From the NCBI RefSeq assembly GCF_014652655.1, contig NZ_BMZF01000001.1:248001-312000 (forward strand): a stretch of DNA of 64,000 nucleotides. Direction: 5' to 3'. How positions within the stretch are numbered: position 1 is the stretch's first letter; every line of letters begins with the position of its first letter. The position numbers and the translations under genes were made by a program. This DNA comes from Paramylibacter ulvae (lineage in GTDB: Bacteria > Pseudomonadota > Alphaproteobacteria > Rhodobacterales > Rhodobacteraceae). Shown here piece by piece: positions 1-8,065 of the stretch. The notes beneath the pieces are model-generated. The model saw nothing but the letters and a program-made list of their open reading frames with translations, searched no databases and was not told the origin of the DNA.

Positions 1-452
1 ACCTCTGCAAACGCATCTTTGTTATAGATAAAGCCGTGGATCACAGATGCCATTGGCACACAGAATGTTGCGGAACCATCATCAGTGCTCCACCCAGATT
101 TTGCCACGTCCGAGAAATTTTTCATCCCGTCCAGATCAGACAGGTTTGCCAATTGCCCCGCGTCATATAATGCAAGTGATGCATCAAACGGGCGACATGT
201 TACCAGATCGCCAGCAGATCCTGCATCCAATTTTGAATTCAGAACGGCGTTATATTCAGCAGGTGCCGATGGGGTGAATTTTATTTTAATGCCTGGATTT
301 GCGGCTTCGAACGCGGGAATGATTTGATCTTGCCAAATGGCAAGGTCATCATTTCGCCAGCTTTCGATGGTTAATGTCACATCCTGTGCCATCGCATGTG
401 TGCATAATACAGTGGTGGCAAGCAATCCGCCGGTAATTGTACGTTTTAACAT
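1..452 (-). CDS. Sugar ABC transporter substrate-binding protein (N-terminal part)
   Basis: This is the first 150 residues of an extracellular solute-binding protein of the carbohydrate ABC family; the gene runs off the left edge. An ATG at 450-452 is preceded by a good ribosome site (AGGGAGA, 7 bases upstream). The first 22 residues form a Sec signal peptide (Lys-Arg, hydrophobic core, cleavage after AMA), so the mature protein is periplasmic. The following segment, with an 'AIWQDQIIPAFEAANPGIKI' stretch, is typical of family-1 sugar-binding proteins. It lies 11 bases downstream of murQ on the same strand, so it is probably co-transcribed and followed, outside the window, by permease genes. 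Given the neighbours, the ligand is likely an aminosugar (GlcNAc, chitobiose or MurNAc); the sequence alone does not prove this. Confidence 0.85.
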   Translation of the reverse strand, partial: MLKRTITGGLLATTVLCTHAMAQDVTLTIESWRNDDLAIWQDQIIPAFEAANPGIKIKFTPSAPAEYNAVLNSKLDAGSAGDLVTCRPFDASLALYDAGQLANLSDLDGMKNFSDVAKSGWSTDDGSATFCVPMASVIHGFIYNKDAFAE

Positions 453-463
453 GATATTCTCCC

Positions 464-1366
464 TTATGTTTGTGCGGTTTTCGCAGCATTTAATGCCAGC
501 AAACAATCACCCATTCGCGGGCCATAGGTTGCAAGCAGTTTGTTAACCTCGGATGCGGGGCACCCTTTGGCAATTAGAATTGCGTGTTTGGTGTTTCCAT
601 CAGCGGTGCGCAAAGCCAGTGCAGCGGTTTCATTTGAAACATCCGCAATAGAACCAACAATGTTGATCGCACGTTGGCGCAACTTGGCATTATCCGCAAT
701 TAGATTGATCATCTGCCCATCGTGGACATGACCAAGCAAAATCCCTGCCTGTGTTGAGATCAGATTAAGCGCAACCTTTTGCGCGGTTCCCGCCCCCATG
801 CGCGTTGATCCTGCGAGTGCTTCTGGCGGGGTGCTCAAACAAATTGCAACATCGGCGATTTTTAACAATGCCGTGTCGGCGTTGTTTGCAATGGCGATAA
901 CGTTAATGCCTTTTGCACGGGCCGCTTGTGCGATGTCATAAGCAAATGGTGTGGTGCCACTTGCACTTATTGCGATCACACAATCGTTTGATTGCATGGC
1001 TTCGACGATGGTGTGGGTGTTGGAAATATCGTCTTCGGTATTCCCAGGCATTTGCCCATCCGTTGGAACACCACCTGCCATATGAATGCGAATTTGATTT
1101 TGCGCGATTCCAAAAGTTCCCGGTAATTCTGCCCCATCTGCCAGCGCCATTAACCCCGAACTGCCCGCGGCGACATAATGAATGGTGCCACCATTGGTGA
1201 CCGTTTGTGCAACGGCGTTGCTTGCATCAATAATGCCATCAATCGCATTGTTTACCGCATCAATCGCCTTGCGCTGAACATCCAGCATGATGCTCACGGC
1301 ACGCAGCGGCGCAACAGCATCAATTGTCATATCAGAATTTGCGATCTGTTCAGTTTGCGGCAGCAA
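464..1366 (-). CDS. murQ: N-acetylmuramic acid 6-phosphate etherase (MurQ family)
   Basis: SIS-domain lyase of 300 residues that would cleave the lactyl ether of MurNAc-6-phosphate to give GlcNAc-6-phosphate and D-lactate in the cytoplasm. The family hallmark 'GSTRMGAGTAQK' is present, and both glutamates matching the catalytic pair of E. coli MurQ can be seen, in 'DGAELPGTFG' and in 'NTEDD'. The usual glycine-rich loop is degenerate (AAGSSGLMALADG), so it is a diverged member. The start is a TTG at 1364-1366: AAGGAG lies 8 bases upstream, while the first ATG (residue 13) has no such site and would cut into the conserved N-terminus. It reads away from the kinase gene across a shared promoter region and feeds NagA, further along the island. 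Another SIS lyase activity is possible but less likely. Confidence 0.8.
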   Translation of the reverse strand: MLPQTEQIANSDMTIDAVAPLRAVSIMLDVQRKAIDAVNNAIDGIIDASNAVAQTVTNGGTIHYVAAGSSGLMALADGAELPGTFGIAQNQIRIHMAGGVPTDGQMPGNTEDDISNTHTIVEAMQSNDCVIAISASGTTPFAYDIAQAARAKGINVIAIANNADTALLKIADVAICLSTPPEALAGSTRMGAGTAQKVALNLISTQAGILLGHVHDGQMINLIADNAKLRQRAINIVGSIADVSNETAALALRTADGNTKHAILIAKGCPASEVNKLLATYGPRMGDCLLALNAAKTAQT

Positions 1367-1392
1367 TATCGAATCTCCTTATTCCAAAAATA

Positions 1393-1411
1393 ATACCTTT
1401 ATGATACCTTT
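1393..1411. promoter_or_regulatory. Candidate operator, left copy (tandem ATACCTTT)
   Basis: Two ATACCTTT octamers spaced 11 bases apart (1393-1400 and 1404-1411), about 27 bases upstream of the murQ start. The 19-base element recurs inverted at 1533-1551 with one mismatch. The likely ligand is the GntR/UTRA protein encoded at 2445-3203, by position only. Confidence 0.5.
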
Positions 1412-1532
1412 TGTCGAGTCATTTTTATGCCTAGTGCGTTTTCCAACAATTTTTGCAATATTATCAGCTGTATGGCACAAAATGCATTCAATGGCACCGA
1501 TTTTCATCGTAAATTTGGCTTCACTTATCACC

Positions 1533-1551
1533 AAAGGTATTATAAAGGTAT
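1533..1551. promoter_or_regulatory. Candidate operator, right copy (inverted)
   Basis: Two AAAGGTAT octamers (1533-1540 and 1544-1551), the reverse complement of the element at 1393-1411 apart from one base. It ends 3 bases before the kinase ATG, so the second octamer also supplies the AAAGG that serves as ribosome site. A bound repressor here would block both transcription and early elongation. Confidence 0.5.
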
Positions 1552-1554
1552 TGC

Positions 1555-2448
1555 ATGAGTGATTCACATAAACCATATATCTTGGCGGTTGATGGCGGCG
1601 GTTCTGGCTGTCGTGTCGCGATTGCAGACGTTGACGGTAACACCCTTGGTATTGCAAATGGCGATGCTGCAAATGTGGCGTCAAACATCGACACAACATG
1701 CCAGAATGTTGAACGCGCGATTAGTGATGCGTTGGTTTCGGCCAAGCTGGATCAAAACGATATTCCAAATATCTGTGCCCATTTTGGATTGGCTGGTTAT
1801 ATGGATGAAACGCAAGGATCGATTTTACGTAATCGATTTTCATTTTGCAAATTGTCGTTGAGCGATGATCGCCCCACAACGGTGTTGGGCGCACTTGCAG
1901 GGGCCGATGGATATGTGATTGGCATTGGAACGGGCACATTTTGTGCCGCATCAAACGCTGGCAAAATGAGCTTTGTTTCAGGGCGGGGGTTTTACATTTC
2001 AGATCAGGCATCTGGCGCATGGCTGGGTCGTCGTGCGCTTGAAATGGTTATTCAATGTGACGACAACATAATTCAGCACAGCCCCCTCACCCACGCGTTG
2101 CTGACCCTATTTGGCGATATCAATGCAATGGTAAAGTTTAGCGTCACCGCCCGCCCGCGTGATTACGCAACATTTGCACCCGAAATTATTCGGGCGGCCA
2201 ACAACGGTGATCAACACGGCGAATTGTTGATGAACGAAGGTGCAACATATCTGCGCTCTGCGCTCATCGCGCTTGGCTTTCAATCTGGTGAACCTGTGGT
2301 TTTAACTGGGGGCGTTGGTCCGCATTATGCGCGCTTTCTCAAGGAACCATTTAACACCAATATTACACAGCCATTGGGCAATGCGCTCGATGGTGGGTTG
2401 GTGATGGCACGCGAATTGGCGTTACAATCAAGCGAGGCCTGCGCATGA
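1555..2448 (+). CDS. BadF/BadG-type N-acetylglucosamine (or MurNAc) kinase
   Basis: ASKHA-fold sugar kinase of 297 residues. The N-terminal phosphate loop 'AVDGGGSG' is at residues 11-18, a second 'GIGTGTFC' phosphate motif follows near residue 125, and 'VVLTGGVGPHYA' near residue 265 is the adenosine motif. BadF-type kinases include N-acetylglucosamine kinases and the clostridial MurK, which acts on both GlcNAc and MurNAc. With murQ across the promoter and nagA downstream, one kinase phosphorylating both sugars would make a complete pathway. The ATG is fixed by AAAGG six bases upstream. It is the first gene of a five-gene run and overlaps the regulator gene by 4 bases (ATGA). The 2-hydroxyglutaryl-CoA dehydratase activator branch is unlikely because the cysteine cluster of that branch is absent. 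Confidence 0.8.
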   Translation: MSDSHKPYILAVDGGGSGCRVAIADVDGNTLGIANGDAANVASNIDTTCQNVERAISDALVSAKLDQNDIPNICAHFGLAGYMDETQGSILRNRFSFCKLSLSDDRPTTVLGALAGADGYVIGIGTGTFCAASNAGKMSFVSGRGFYISDQASGAWLGRRALEMVIQCDDNIIQHSPLTHALLTLFGDINAMVKFSVTARPRDYATFAPEIIRAANNGDQHGELLMNEGATYLRSALIALGFQSGEPVVLTGGVGPHYARFLKEPFNTNITQPLGNALDGGLVMARELALQSSEACA

Positions 2449-3203
2449 GTGTTGCAAAATACCTCGCACCCGAAAAATGGTTAACACCCGACGGTGGCCC
2501 GCGTTATTTACAGCTTCGCAATCGATTGTCGTCAGGCATCGCCGATGGTATTTTACAACCATCAAGCCCACTGCCACCTGAGCGTGAAATTGGTGCGATT
2601 ACGGGTTTGTCACGCGTTACCGTGCGCAAAGCAATTCAAACATTGGCCCAAGATGGGCAGATCATTCAAAAACAAGGATCAGGTTCATTCGTTGCCCCAG
2701 ATCAATCGCGCATTGAACAATCCCTATCGCGCCTAACATCGTTTAGCGAAGACATGGATCGCCGCGGGCTGAGTTCTACCTCACGCTGGCTGGACAAAGG
2801 CATCTATGTCCCCTCACCCGCAGAGGTTTTATCGCTTGCACTTGCGCCCGATGCATCCGTATCGCGCATCACACGGCTTCGTACCGCGGATGATCGCCCG
2901 ATGGCGATTGAACGTGCATCGCTGCCCACCGAAATTTTGCCCGACCCTGAATTGGTTCAGGGATCTTTGTATGAATTGCTGGAAACATACGGATTGCGCC
3001 CCGTGCGCGCGTTGCAAAAAATTTCCGCCATCAATGTAAATGGCGAAAACAGTGAATTATTGGAAATGGAACAAGGCGCGGCGGGGCTTCAAATTGAACG
3101 CATGTCTTATCTTGCGGATGGGCGTGTCGCGGAGTTTACACAATCAATCTATCGCGGAGATGCCTATAATTTTGTGGCTGAACTGCGCTTAGCAAAGGAA
3201 TGA
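2445..3203 (+). CDS. GntR/HutC-family regulator with UTRA domain
   Basis: Transcription factor of 252 residues. Residues about 18-85 form the GntR winged helix ('SGIADGILQPSSPLPPERE', then the recognition helix 'LSRVTVRKAI' and wing 'GSGSFV'). Residues about 95-245 are a UTRA effector domain, the fold that in NagR/DasR-type proteins binds glucosamine-6-phosphate or GlcNAc-6-phosphate. It overlaps the kinase by an ATGA junction and sits 4 bases before the deaminase, so it is autoregulated with the operon it most likely controls. It is in the position of the NagQ-type regulators described in proteobacteria, but the exact orthology cannot be settled from sequence reading. The paired ATACCTTT elements upstream of the operon are its best candidate sites. 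Confidence 0.85.
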   Translation: MSVAKYLAPEKWLTPDGGPRYLQLRNRLSSGIADGILQPSSPLPPEREIGAITGLSRVTVRKAIQTLAQDGQIIQKQGSGSFVAPDQSRIEQSLSRLTSFSEDMDRRGLSSTSRWLDKGIYVPSPAEVLSLALAPDASVSRITRLRTADDRPMAIERASLPTEILPDPELVQGSLYELLETYGLRPVRALQKISAINVNGENSELLEMEQGAAGLQIERMSYLADGRVAEFTQSIYRGDAYNFVAELRLAKE

Positions 3204-3207
3204 AACC

Positions 3208-4239
3208 TTGAATGCATCACAAACCCAAATGCGTCGCGAAATATTGGAACTACCCGTTGCTGTTGATCGTCTGTTAACCAATGGTGAATCCGAAATCAGC
3301 AGGGCTGCGAACGTTTTGCGCGACCACAATCCCGCATATATCGTCAGCGTCGCACGCGGTTCGTCCGATCATGTTGCAACCTATTTTAAATATGCGACCG
3401 AATTGTTGTTGGGTATCCCCGTTGCATCGGTTGGCCCATCGGTGGCATCAGTTTACAAGCGCCAAATGGCGTTGAAAAACAGTGCATGTATTTCCATTTC
3501 ACAATCAGGCAAAAGCCCCGATATTGTTGAACTGGCGCGCATGGCAACGGCGGCAGGTTCCACATCCATTGCATTGACCAACCACGCGGATTCCCCGCTG
3601 GCACAGGTCAGCGATTTTACCTTGGACATCCATGCGGGTGCAGAATTAAGCGTTGCGGCCACAAAAACATTCGTAAATTCAGCCGTGTCAGCAATTTGGT
3701 TATTGGCGAAATGGAGCAAAGATGCGGAATTGGAACACGCAATAAAAAACCTGCCCCGTGCATTGGAACAGGCGGTTCAGATTGATTGGTCCGATCTACG
3801 CGATGCCATTGGCACGCGTAATTCGCTATTCTGTCTGGGGCGCGGCCCATCCTATGCCATATCAAACGAGGCTGCGTTAAAGTTCAAAGAAACCTGTCAA
3901 ATTCACGCAGAATCCTATTCGTCGGCAGAGGTTTTGCATGGCCCCGTTTCCATCGTCGATCAAGGGTTTCCTGTGATCGCCATGGCCGCGCATGATGCTG
4001 CAGAACCTGCATTGGCATCTGTCGCAGACGAAATTGCGCAAAAAGGCGGCGTTGTGTTTTCAACCAGCGATTTGGTGAAACATGCCACCCCCTTAAATGT
4101 GGTACGCAGCGGTCATGCCCTAACCGACCCGATTGTTATGATTGCACATTTTTATGCGATGGTGGAAAAGGTCGCGGCAACACGCGGCATTAATCCAGAT
4201 ACCCCGCGCCATTTGAAAAAAGTAACGGAAACTGTTTGA
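3208..4239 (+). CDS. SIS-domain glucosamine-6-phosphate deaminase (NagB-II type)
   Basis: Double SIS-domain protein of 343 residues, resembling the isomerase half of GlmS without the glutaminase domain. First SIS half: 'VARGSSDHVATYFKYATE' near residue 50 and 'SISQSGKSPD' near residue 95. Second half: 'GRGPSYAISNEAALKFKE' near residue 211 and 'AEVLHGP' near residue 240. Such stand-alone proteins next to nagA and a BadF-type kinase are known as NagB-II, which turns glucosamine-6-phosphate into fructose-6-phosphate and ammonia. No classical NagB is present in the window. The start is a TTG at 3208, with AGGA eight bases before it; the nearest ATG (3212) is out of frame and the first in-frame ATG is residue 8. 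Confidence 0.83.
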   Translation: MNASQTQMRREILELPVAVDRLLTNGESEISRAANVLRDHNPAYIVSVARGSSDHVATYFKYATELLLGIPVASVGPSVASVYKRQMALKNSACISISQSGKSPDIVELARMATAAGSTSIALTNHADSPLAQVSDFTLDIHAGAELSVAATKTFVNSAVSAIWLLAKWSKDAELEHAIKNLPRALEQAVQIDWSDLRDAIGTRNSLFCLGRGPSYAISNEAALKFKETCQIHAESYSSAEVLHGPVSIVDQGFPVIAMAAHDAAEPALASVADEIAQKGGVVFSTSDLVKHATPLNVVRSGHALTDPIVMIAHFYAMVEKVAATRGINPDTPRHLKKVTETV

Positions 4240-4240
4240 T

Positions 4241-5377
4241 ATGACGCTCACCGCCTTTATCGGTGCAAAAATTCATGATGGTCATCGGTTAACCCGTGAT
4301 CATGCGTTTTTACGCACAGGAAATAATTTTCATTCAATCGTTGCATTGGATGAATTGCCCGCCGATGTTACGCGTATAAATTTGAATGGCGGCACCATTT
4401 GCCCTGGTTTTGTTGATCTACAGGTCAATGGCGGTGGTGGTGTGATGTTCAACGATGACCAATCCGTTGATGCGTTGCAAACAATCGTCAATGCCCATGG
4501 CCGCACGGGCACTTCCGCGATTTTACCGACCTTGATTACCGATACCCCAACTCGCACCAGCGCAGCCATTGACGCGGTGGAATCTGCCATCCAACAAGGT
4601 GTTTCTGGTATTATTGGCATTCATTTGGAAGGCCCCCATTTATCGGTCAAACGCAAAGGTGCACATGATCCAGACTTGATCCGTGAAATGACGGACCAAG
4701 ATATGAAAATCATATTGGACGCGGCCCGCCGTTTGCCAAATGTATTGGTCACGGTGGCACCCGAAAATGTAAACAATAAACAGGTTGCCACGCTTTGTGC
4801 ATCGGGCGTGATTGTTTCATTGGGGCATACCGATGCGTCATATGAAACCTGCATGGAACGGTGTTCGCACGGTGCAACCTGTGCCACACATTTGTTTAAC
4901 GCCATGAGCCAGTTAACGGGGCGTGAACCAGGGCTGGTTGGCGCGGCACTTGATCATGCGCAGGTATCCATGGGCATGATTGCCGATGGCATTCATGTGC
5001 ACCCCGCAACCATTCGCAACGCGATGCGAGCCAATCATGGCACGGGGCAGATGTTTCTGGTGACGGATGCCATGGCAACAGTGGGATCGGACATACGTTC
5101 GTTTACACTCAATGGGCGTACGATCTATCGCAAAGATGGGCGATTAACCTTGGCCGATGGCACACTTGCGGGGGCGGATCTGGATATGCCCACGGCCTTG
5201 GGTGTGATGGTGCAGCAGGTTGGTGTGGATATCGAAACCGCAATTGGCATGGCGACATCAGCACCGATTGCGGTATTGCACGACAATTGCGGTTTTGGCG
5301 GGTTCACCAACGGCAAACCCGCCCATGCTGTTTATTTGAATGACGCACTGCAATTTGTATCGGGTGTGTTTGTCTAA
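4241..5377 (+). CDS. nagA: N-acetylglucosamine-6-phosphate deacetylase
   Basis: Amidohydrolase of 378 residues (E. coli NagA has 382) that removes acetate from GlcNAc-6-phosphate to give glucosamine-6-phosphate. All family marks are visible: 'PGFVDLQVNGGGG' near residue 53, the metal-binding Glu in 'HLEGPHLS' near 128, metal-binding His residues in 'SLGHTDAS' near 190 and 'THLFNAM' near 210, and the catalytic Asp in 'VTDAMA' near 273. It begins one base after the deaminase stop and closes the operon. Its last four bases overlap the 3' end of the convergent aldehyde dehydrogenase gene, leaving no room for a terminator between the two units. Confidence 0.95.
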   Translation: MTLTAFIGAKIHDGHRLTRDHAFLRTGNNFHSIVALDELPADVTRINLNGGTICPGFVDLQVNGGGGVMFNDDQSVDALQTIVNAHGRTGTSAILPTLITDTPTRTSAAIDAVESAIQQGVSGIIGIHLEGPHLSVKRKGAHDPDLIREMTDQDMKIILDAARRLPNVLVTVAPENVNNKQVATLCASGVIVSLGHTDASYETCMERCSHGATCATHLFNAMSQLTGREPGLVGAALDHAQVSMGMIADGIHVHPATIRNAMRANHGTGQMFLVTDAMATVGSDIRSFTLNGRTIYRKDGRLTLADGTLAGADLDMPTALGVMVQQVGVDIETAIGMATSAPIAVLHDNCGFGGFTNGKPAHAVYLNDALQFVSGVFV

Positions 5378-6852
5378 ATCTTTGCAACTACGCTTTTGGT
5401 TTTGCAGTAGCTTTGCAATGCTTCCAACCCCTTTTCACGACCAAATCCAGATTTTTTATTACCACCAAACGGCACCTCGATCCCGCCTGCAAAATATTCG
5501 TTAATATAAATTTGACCCGCATCAATATCGCGCGCCATACGGTGCGCCGTGGTGGCATTGCTGGTATATATTCCTGCGACCAGCCCAAATTGACAATCAT
5601 TTGCAAGTGCGAGCGCGTGATCAACATCATCGGCGATTTGCACCGTTAACACTGGGCCAAAAATTTCCTCTTGCACCAGTTCATCATCGCTTGGACGGTT
5701 GGCGATGATCGTTGGTTCATAAAACCATCCCTGCCCTGTTTTTGGATCTGTGGTGATATTGCCACCTGTCAAAACCTCGGCACCACGTGATTTTGCGCGA
5801 TCAATGAAACCAGCAACCTTTTGCAAATGTTGCTCGGAATTCAGCGGACCCATGTTGGGATCATGCAAGCCATGACCGATGGTCAAAGATTGCGCGCGCT
5901 TTACGAGGCGTTCAACAAATGCATCGTGAATATCACGCTCAATAATCAAACGTGAACCTGCCGAACAAATTTGACCTGCATTTTCAAAAATTGCACCCAT
6001 CACACCGTCAAGCGCTGCGTCTTGGTCGCAATCATTCATCATCACAACTGGTGATTTCCCGCCCAGCTCCAACACAACCCGTGTGACATTATCCGCCGCC
6101 GATTTCATCACATTTGCACCTGTGGCAACTGAACCTGTGAATGTCACCTGATCGATATCAGGATGTGCGACCAATGCCGCACCCGTTTGAACACCCGTTC
6201 CCGTGATGACATTACATACACCTGCGGGCAATCCGGCTTGGTGCAAAATATCGCCTAATAACAACGCGCTAAATGGTGTTGTTTCAGCGGGTTTGGCAAC
6301 CACACAACATCCAGCGGCCAATGCGGGCGCTATGCCACGCGCCGCGGTGGAAATCGGGAAATTCCATGGAATAATATGGGCGGTCACGCCAATGGGTTCT
6401 GAAATGCTATACCCCAGATAATCATGGCCAAGCGGGAAGGTTTGCCCCTGTAATTTATCACAAACACCAGCGTAATATTCAAAACAACGGGCTGCTCCGC
6501 GCACATCACCGCGTGCCTCTGACAGTGGTTTTCCACAATCAAGGGTTTCGATGACGGCGAGACGTTCAAGGTTTTCCAAAATCAATGTGGCTGCCTTTGA
6601 TAAAATCCGCCCACGTTCAACAGGTGCGGTTTTACGCCAAACAGTTTGAAATGCATTGCGTGCATTCGTCACCGCGCGATCCACATCAGACGTTGTTCCA
6701 TTGGTGAACTGGGCAAATACTGCCCCGCGCCCCGCATCATAGCTGTCAATTAAATCACCACCAGATTTGCCAAACGCGCCATTGATAAAATGTCCATCTG
6801 GCAAATCCAATGTGGCGGTTCCTGCGATCAAATCATCAAGTTTATCCAACAT
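5374..6852 (-). CDS. NAD(P)-dependent aldehyde dehydrogenase
   Basis: Aldehyde dehydrogenase superfamily enzyme of 492 residues that oxidises an aldehyde to the acid in the cytoplasm. Visible are the cofactor-binding 'IIPWNFP' near residue 160, the catalytic Glu in 'LELGGKSP' near 260 and the catalytic Cys in 'NAGQICSAGSR' near 295. The C-terminal 'PFGGNKKSGFGREKG' motif is also complete. The frame is open further upstream, but ATG 6850-6852 is chosen because it follows the dehydratase stop by one base (TAA-C-ATG) and has GAGGC before it. It forms a two-gene operon with the enolase-superfamily gene and is divergent from the MocR regulator. The general look is that of betaine- or aminoaldehyde dehydrogenases, which fits the amine-related neighbours; the exact substrate is unknown. 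Confidence 0.88.
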   Translation of the reverse strand: MLDKLDDLIAGTATLDLPDGHFINGAFGKSGGDLIDSYDAGRGAVFAQFTNGTTSDVDRAVTNARNAFQTVWRKTAPVERGRILSKAATLILENLERLAVIETLDCGKPLSEARGDVRGAARCFEYYAGVCDKLQGQTFPLGHDYLGYSISEPIGVTAHIIPWNFPISTAARGIAPALAAGCCVVAKPAETTPFSALLLGDILHQAGLPAGVCNVITGTGVQTGAALVAHPDIDQVTFTGSVATGANVMKSAADNVTRVVLELGGKSPVVMMNDCDQDAALDGVMGAIFENAGQICSAGSRLIIERDIHDAFVERLVKRAQSLTIGHGLHDPNMGPLNSEQHLQKVAGFIDRAKSRGAEVLTGGNITTDPKTGQGWFYEPTIIANRPSDDELVQEEIFGPVLTVQIADDVDHALALANDCQFGLVAGIYTSNATTAHRMARDIDAGQIYINEYFAGGIEVPFGGNKKSGFGREKGLEALQSYCKTKSVVAKI

Positions 6853-6853
6853 G

Positions 6854-7960
6854 TTAAGCCTCGTGTTTTGAAATATGGTAGGTTGCATTTTCAAGCCAGT
6901 CTTGGCGAACTTCAACGCCCCAGCCTGGTTCATCCGTCACGTTGGCATACCCGTCGGTGATTTCAAAGGGTGATTTCACAAACAGATTTTCCTGCCATGG
7001 ATAATAGTCCAACCCCTCGATTGAAAATTCCAGATATTTCCCCGCATTGGGAATGGCGCGCAACAAGTGCATGGTAAACAGCGTAACCATCGACAGATTG
7101 GCGCAATGGGGCGTAACAGGAATACCTGCCTTATCCGCCATCTCGGTCACACGCAATGTACGTGTAATGCCACCCAGATAACAAATATCGGGCTGCACGA
7201 TGTCGACAATGCTCCCGTCAATCATGCGCTGCCAGTTATCCAGCATACAATCCTGTTCACCGCCAGTGACATCGATATCAAGCGCATCTGTAACCTGTTT
7301 CGTTTGATCAAAATGCCAATACGGGCATGGTTCTTCGAAATGGGAAATGCCGTTATCGATCAGGATTTTGCCAACCTCGATCGCGCGTTTGGGGGAATAA
7401 CACGAATTGGCATCCACCAATAACGCGACATCATCGCCCATCGCATGGCGCATGGTTGGGATGATTTCCTCTGTGCGCCCTTCCCATTCGTCCTTGTCAT
7501 GTCCACATTCCGCGCCGATGCGAAATTTGAACGCATCAAATCCATAATCATCGCGTAATTTCAACATGCGTTGTGATTCAGCAAGCGGCGTGATGTCTCG
7601 CTTCATTGACGAAGCATAGGCACGCACCGATCCTACGCTGCCCCCGACTAATTCACAAACTGGTTTACCTTCTACCTTGCCACGTAAATCCCACAGCGCG
7701 GTATCAAGCCCACCAAGTGCGCGACGCAAATATGATCCGGGAAATTTGTGTTCGCGATCACGTACAATATCGACCAAATAGTCGATGTCATATGCATCTT
7801 GACCCAACGTATATGGCGCAACTTGGCGGTGCAGAACCTGTGCGGTGATATCCGCATAATACGGCGCCACCTGCCCCCATCCCTGTGCACCCGTATCGCT
7901 GGTCACGCGTACAAAACAAACAAATTCATTGGTAAAGGTTTCAATCGAGCTGATTTTCAC
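6854..7960 (-). CDS. Enolase-superfamily (mandelate racemase group) dehydratase
   Basis: Acid-sugar dehydratase-like protein of 368 residues. The capping domain occupies roughly residues 1-125, followed by a TIM barrel with the expected active-site residues. These are a Lys in 'FKFRIG', metal ligands Asp in 'VDANSCYS', Glu in 'FEEPCPY' and Glu in 'GGEQD', then Asp in 'VQPDICYLGG' and a His in 'TPHCAN', the usual general base. Members abstract the proton next to a carboxylate and usually eliminate water from a sugar acid. The substrate cannot be read from sequence. Paired with an aldehyde dehydrogenase, it suggests a polyhydroxy acid formed from an aldehyde. It is the first gene of a leftward operon whose promoter shares the region 7961-8065 with the MocR gene. 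Confidence 0.82.
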   Translation of the reverse strand: MKISSIETFTNEFVCFVRVTSDTGAQGWGQVAPYYADITAQVLHRQVAPYTLGQDAYDIDYLVDIVRDREHKFPGSYLRRALGGLDTALWDLRGKVEGKPVCELVGGSVGSVRAYASSMKRDITPLAESQRMLKLRDDYGFDAFKFRIGAECGHDKDEWEGRTEEIIPTMRHAMGDDVALLVDANSCYSPKRAIEVGKILIDNGISHFEEPCPYWHFDQTKQVTDALDIDVTGGEQDCMLDNWQRMIDGSIVDIVQPDICYLGGITRTLRVTEMADKAGIPVTPHCANLSMVTLFTMHLLRAIPNAGKYLEFSIEGLDYYPWQENLFVKSPFEITDGYANVTDEPGWGVEVRQDWLENATYHISKHEA

Positions 7961-8004
7961 GGTCTATCCTTGAGTTTTATGGATTTTCGTTAACGATAAT
8001 TGGG

Positions 8005-8050
8005 ATTGGTATTTTAATAAGGTCCATTATAGTGATTATATCAAACCAAT
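8005..8050. promoter_or_regulatory. Candidate MocR/GabR-type operator (ATTGGT-N34-ACCAAT)
   Basis: Hexamers ATTGGT (8005-8010) and ACCAAT (8045-8050) are separated by exactly 34 bases, in the divergent region between the dehydratase and mocR genes. The identical pair with the identical spacing occurs at 9548-9593, upstream of the transporter operon. The 16 bases 8050-8065 before the mocR ATG also contain AACCAAGG. Confidence 0.5.
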
Positions 8051-8065
8051 TTAACCAAGGCCGAC

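Noticed and set aside
6853-6933. An extended N-terminus of 27 residues for the aldehyde dehydrogenase
   Set aside because: It would overlap the conserved end of the dehydratase gene; the TAA-C-ATG junction with GAGGC upstream is the normal operon start.
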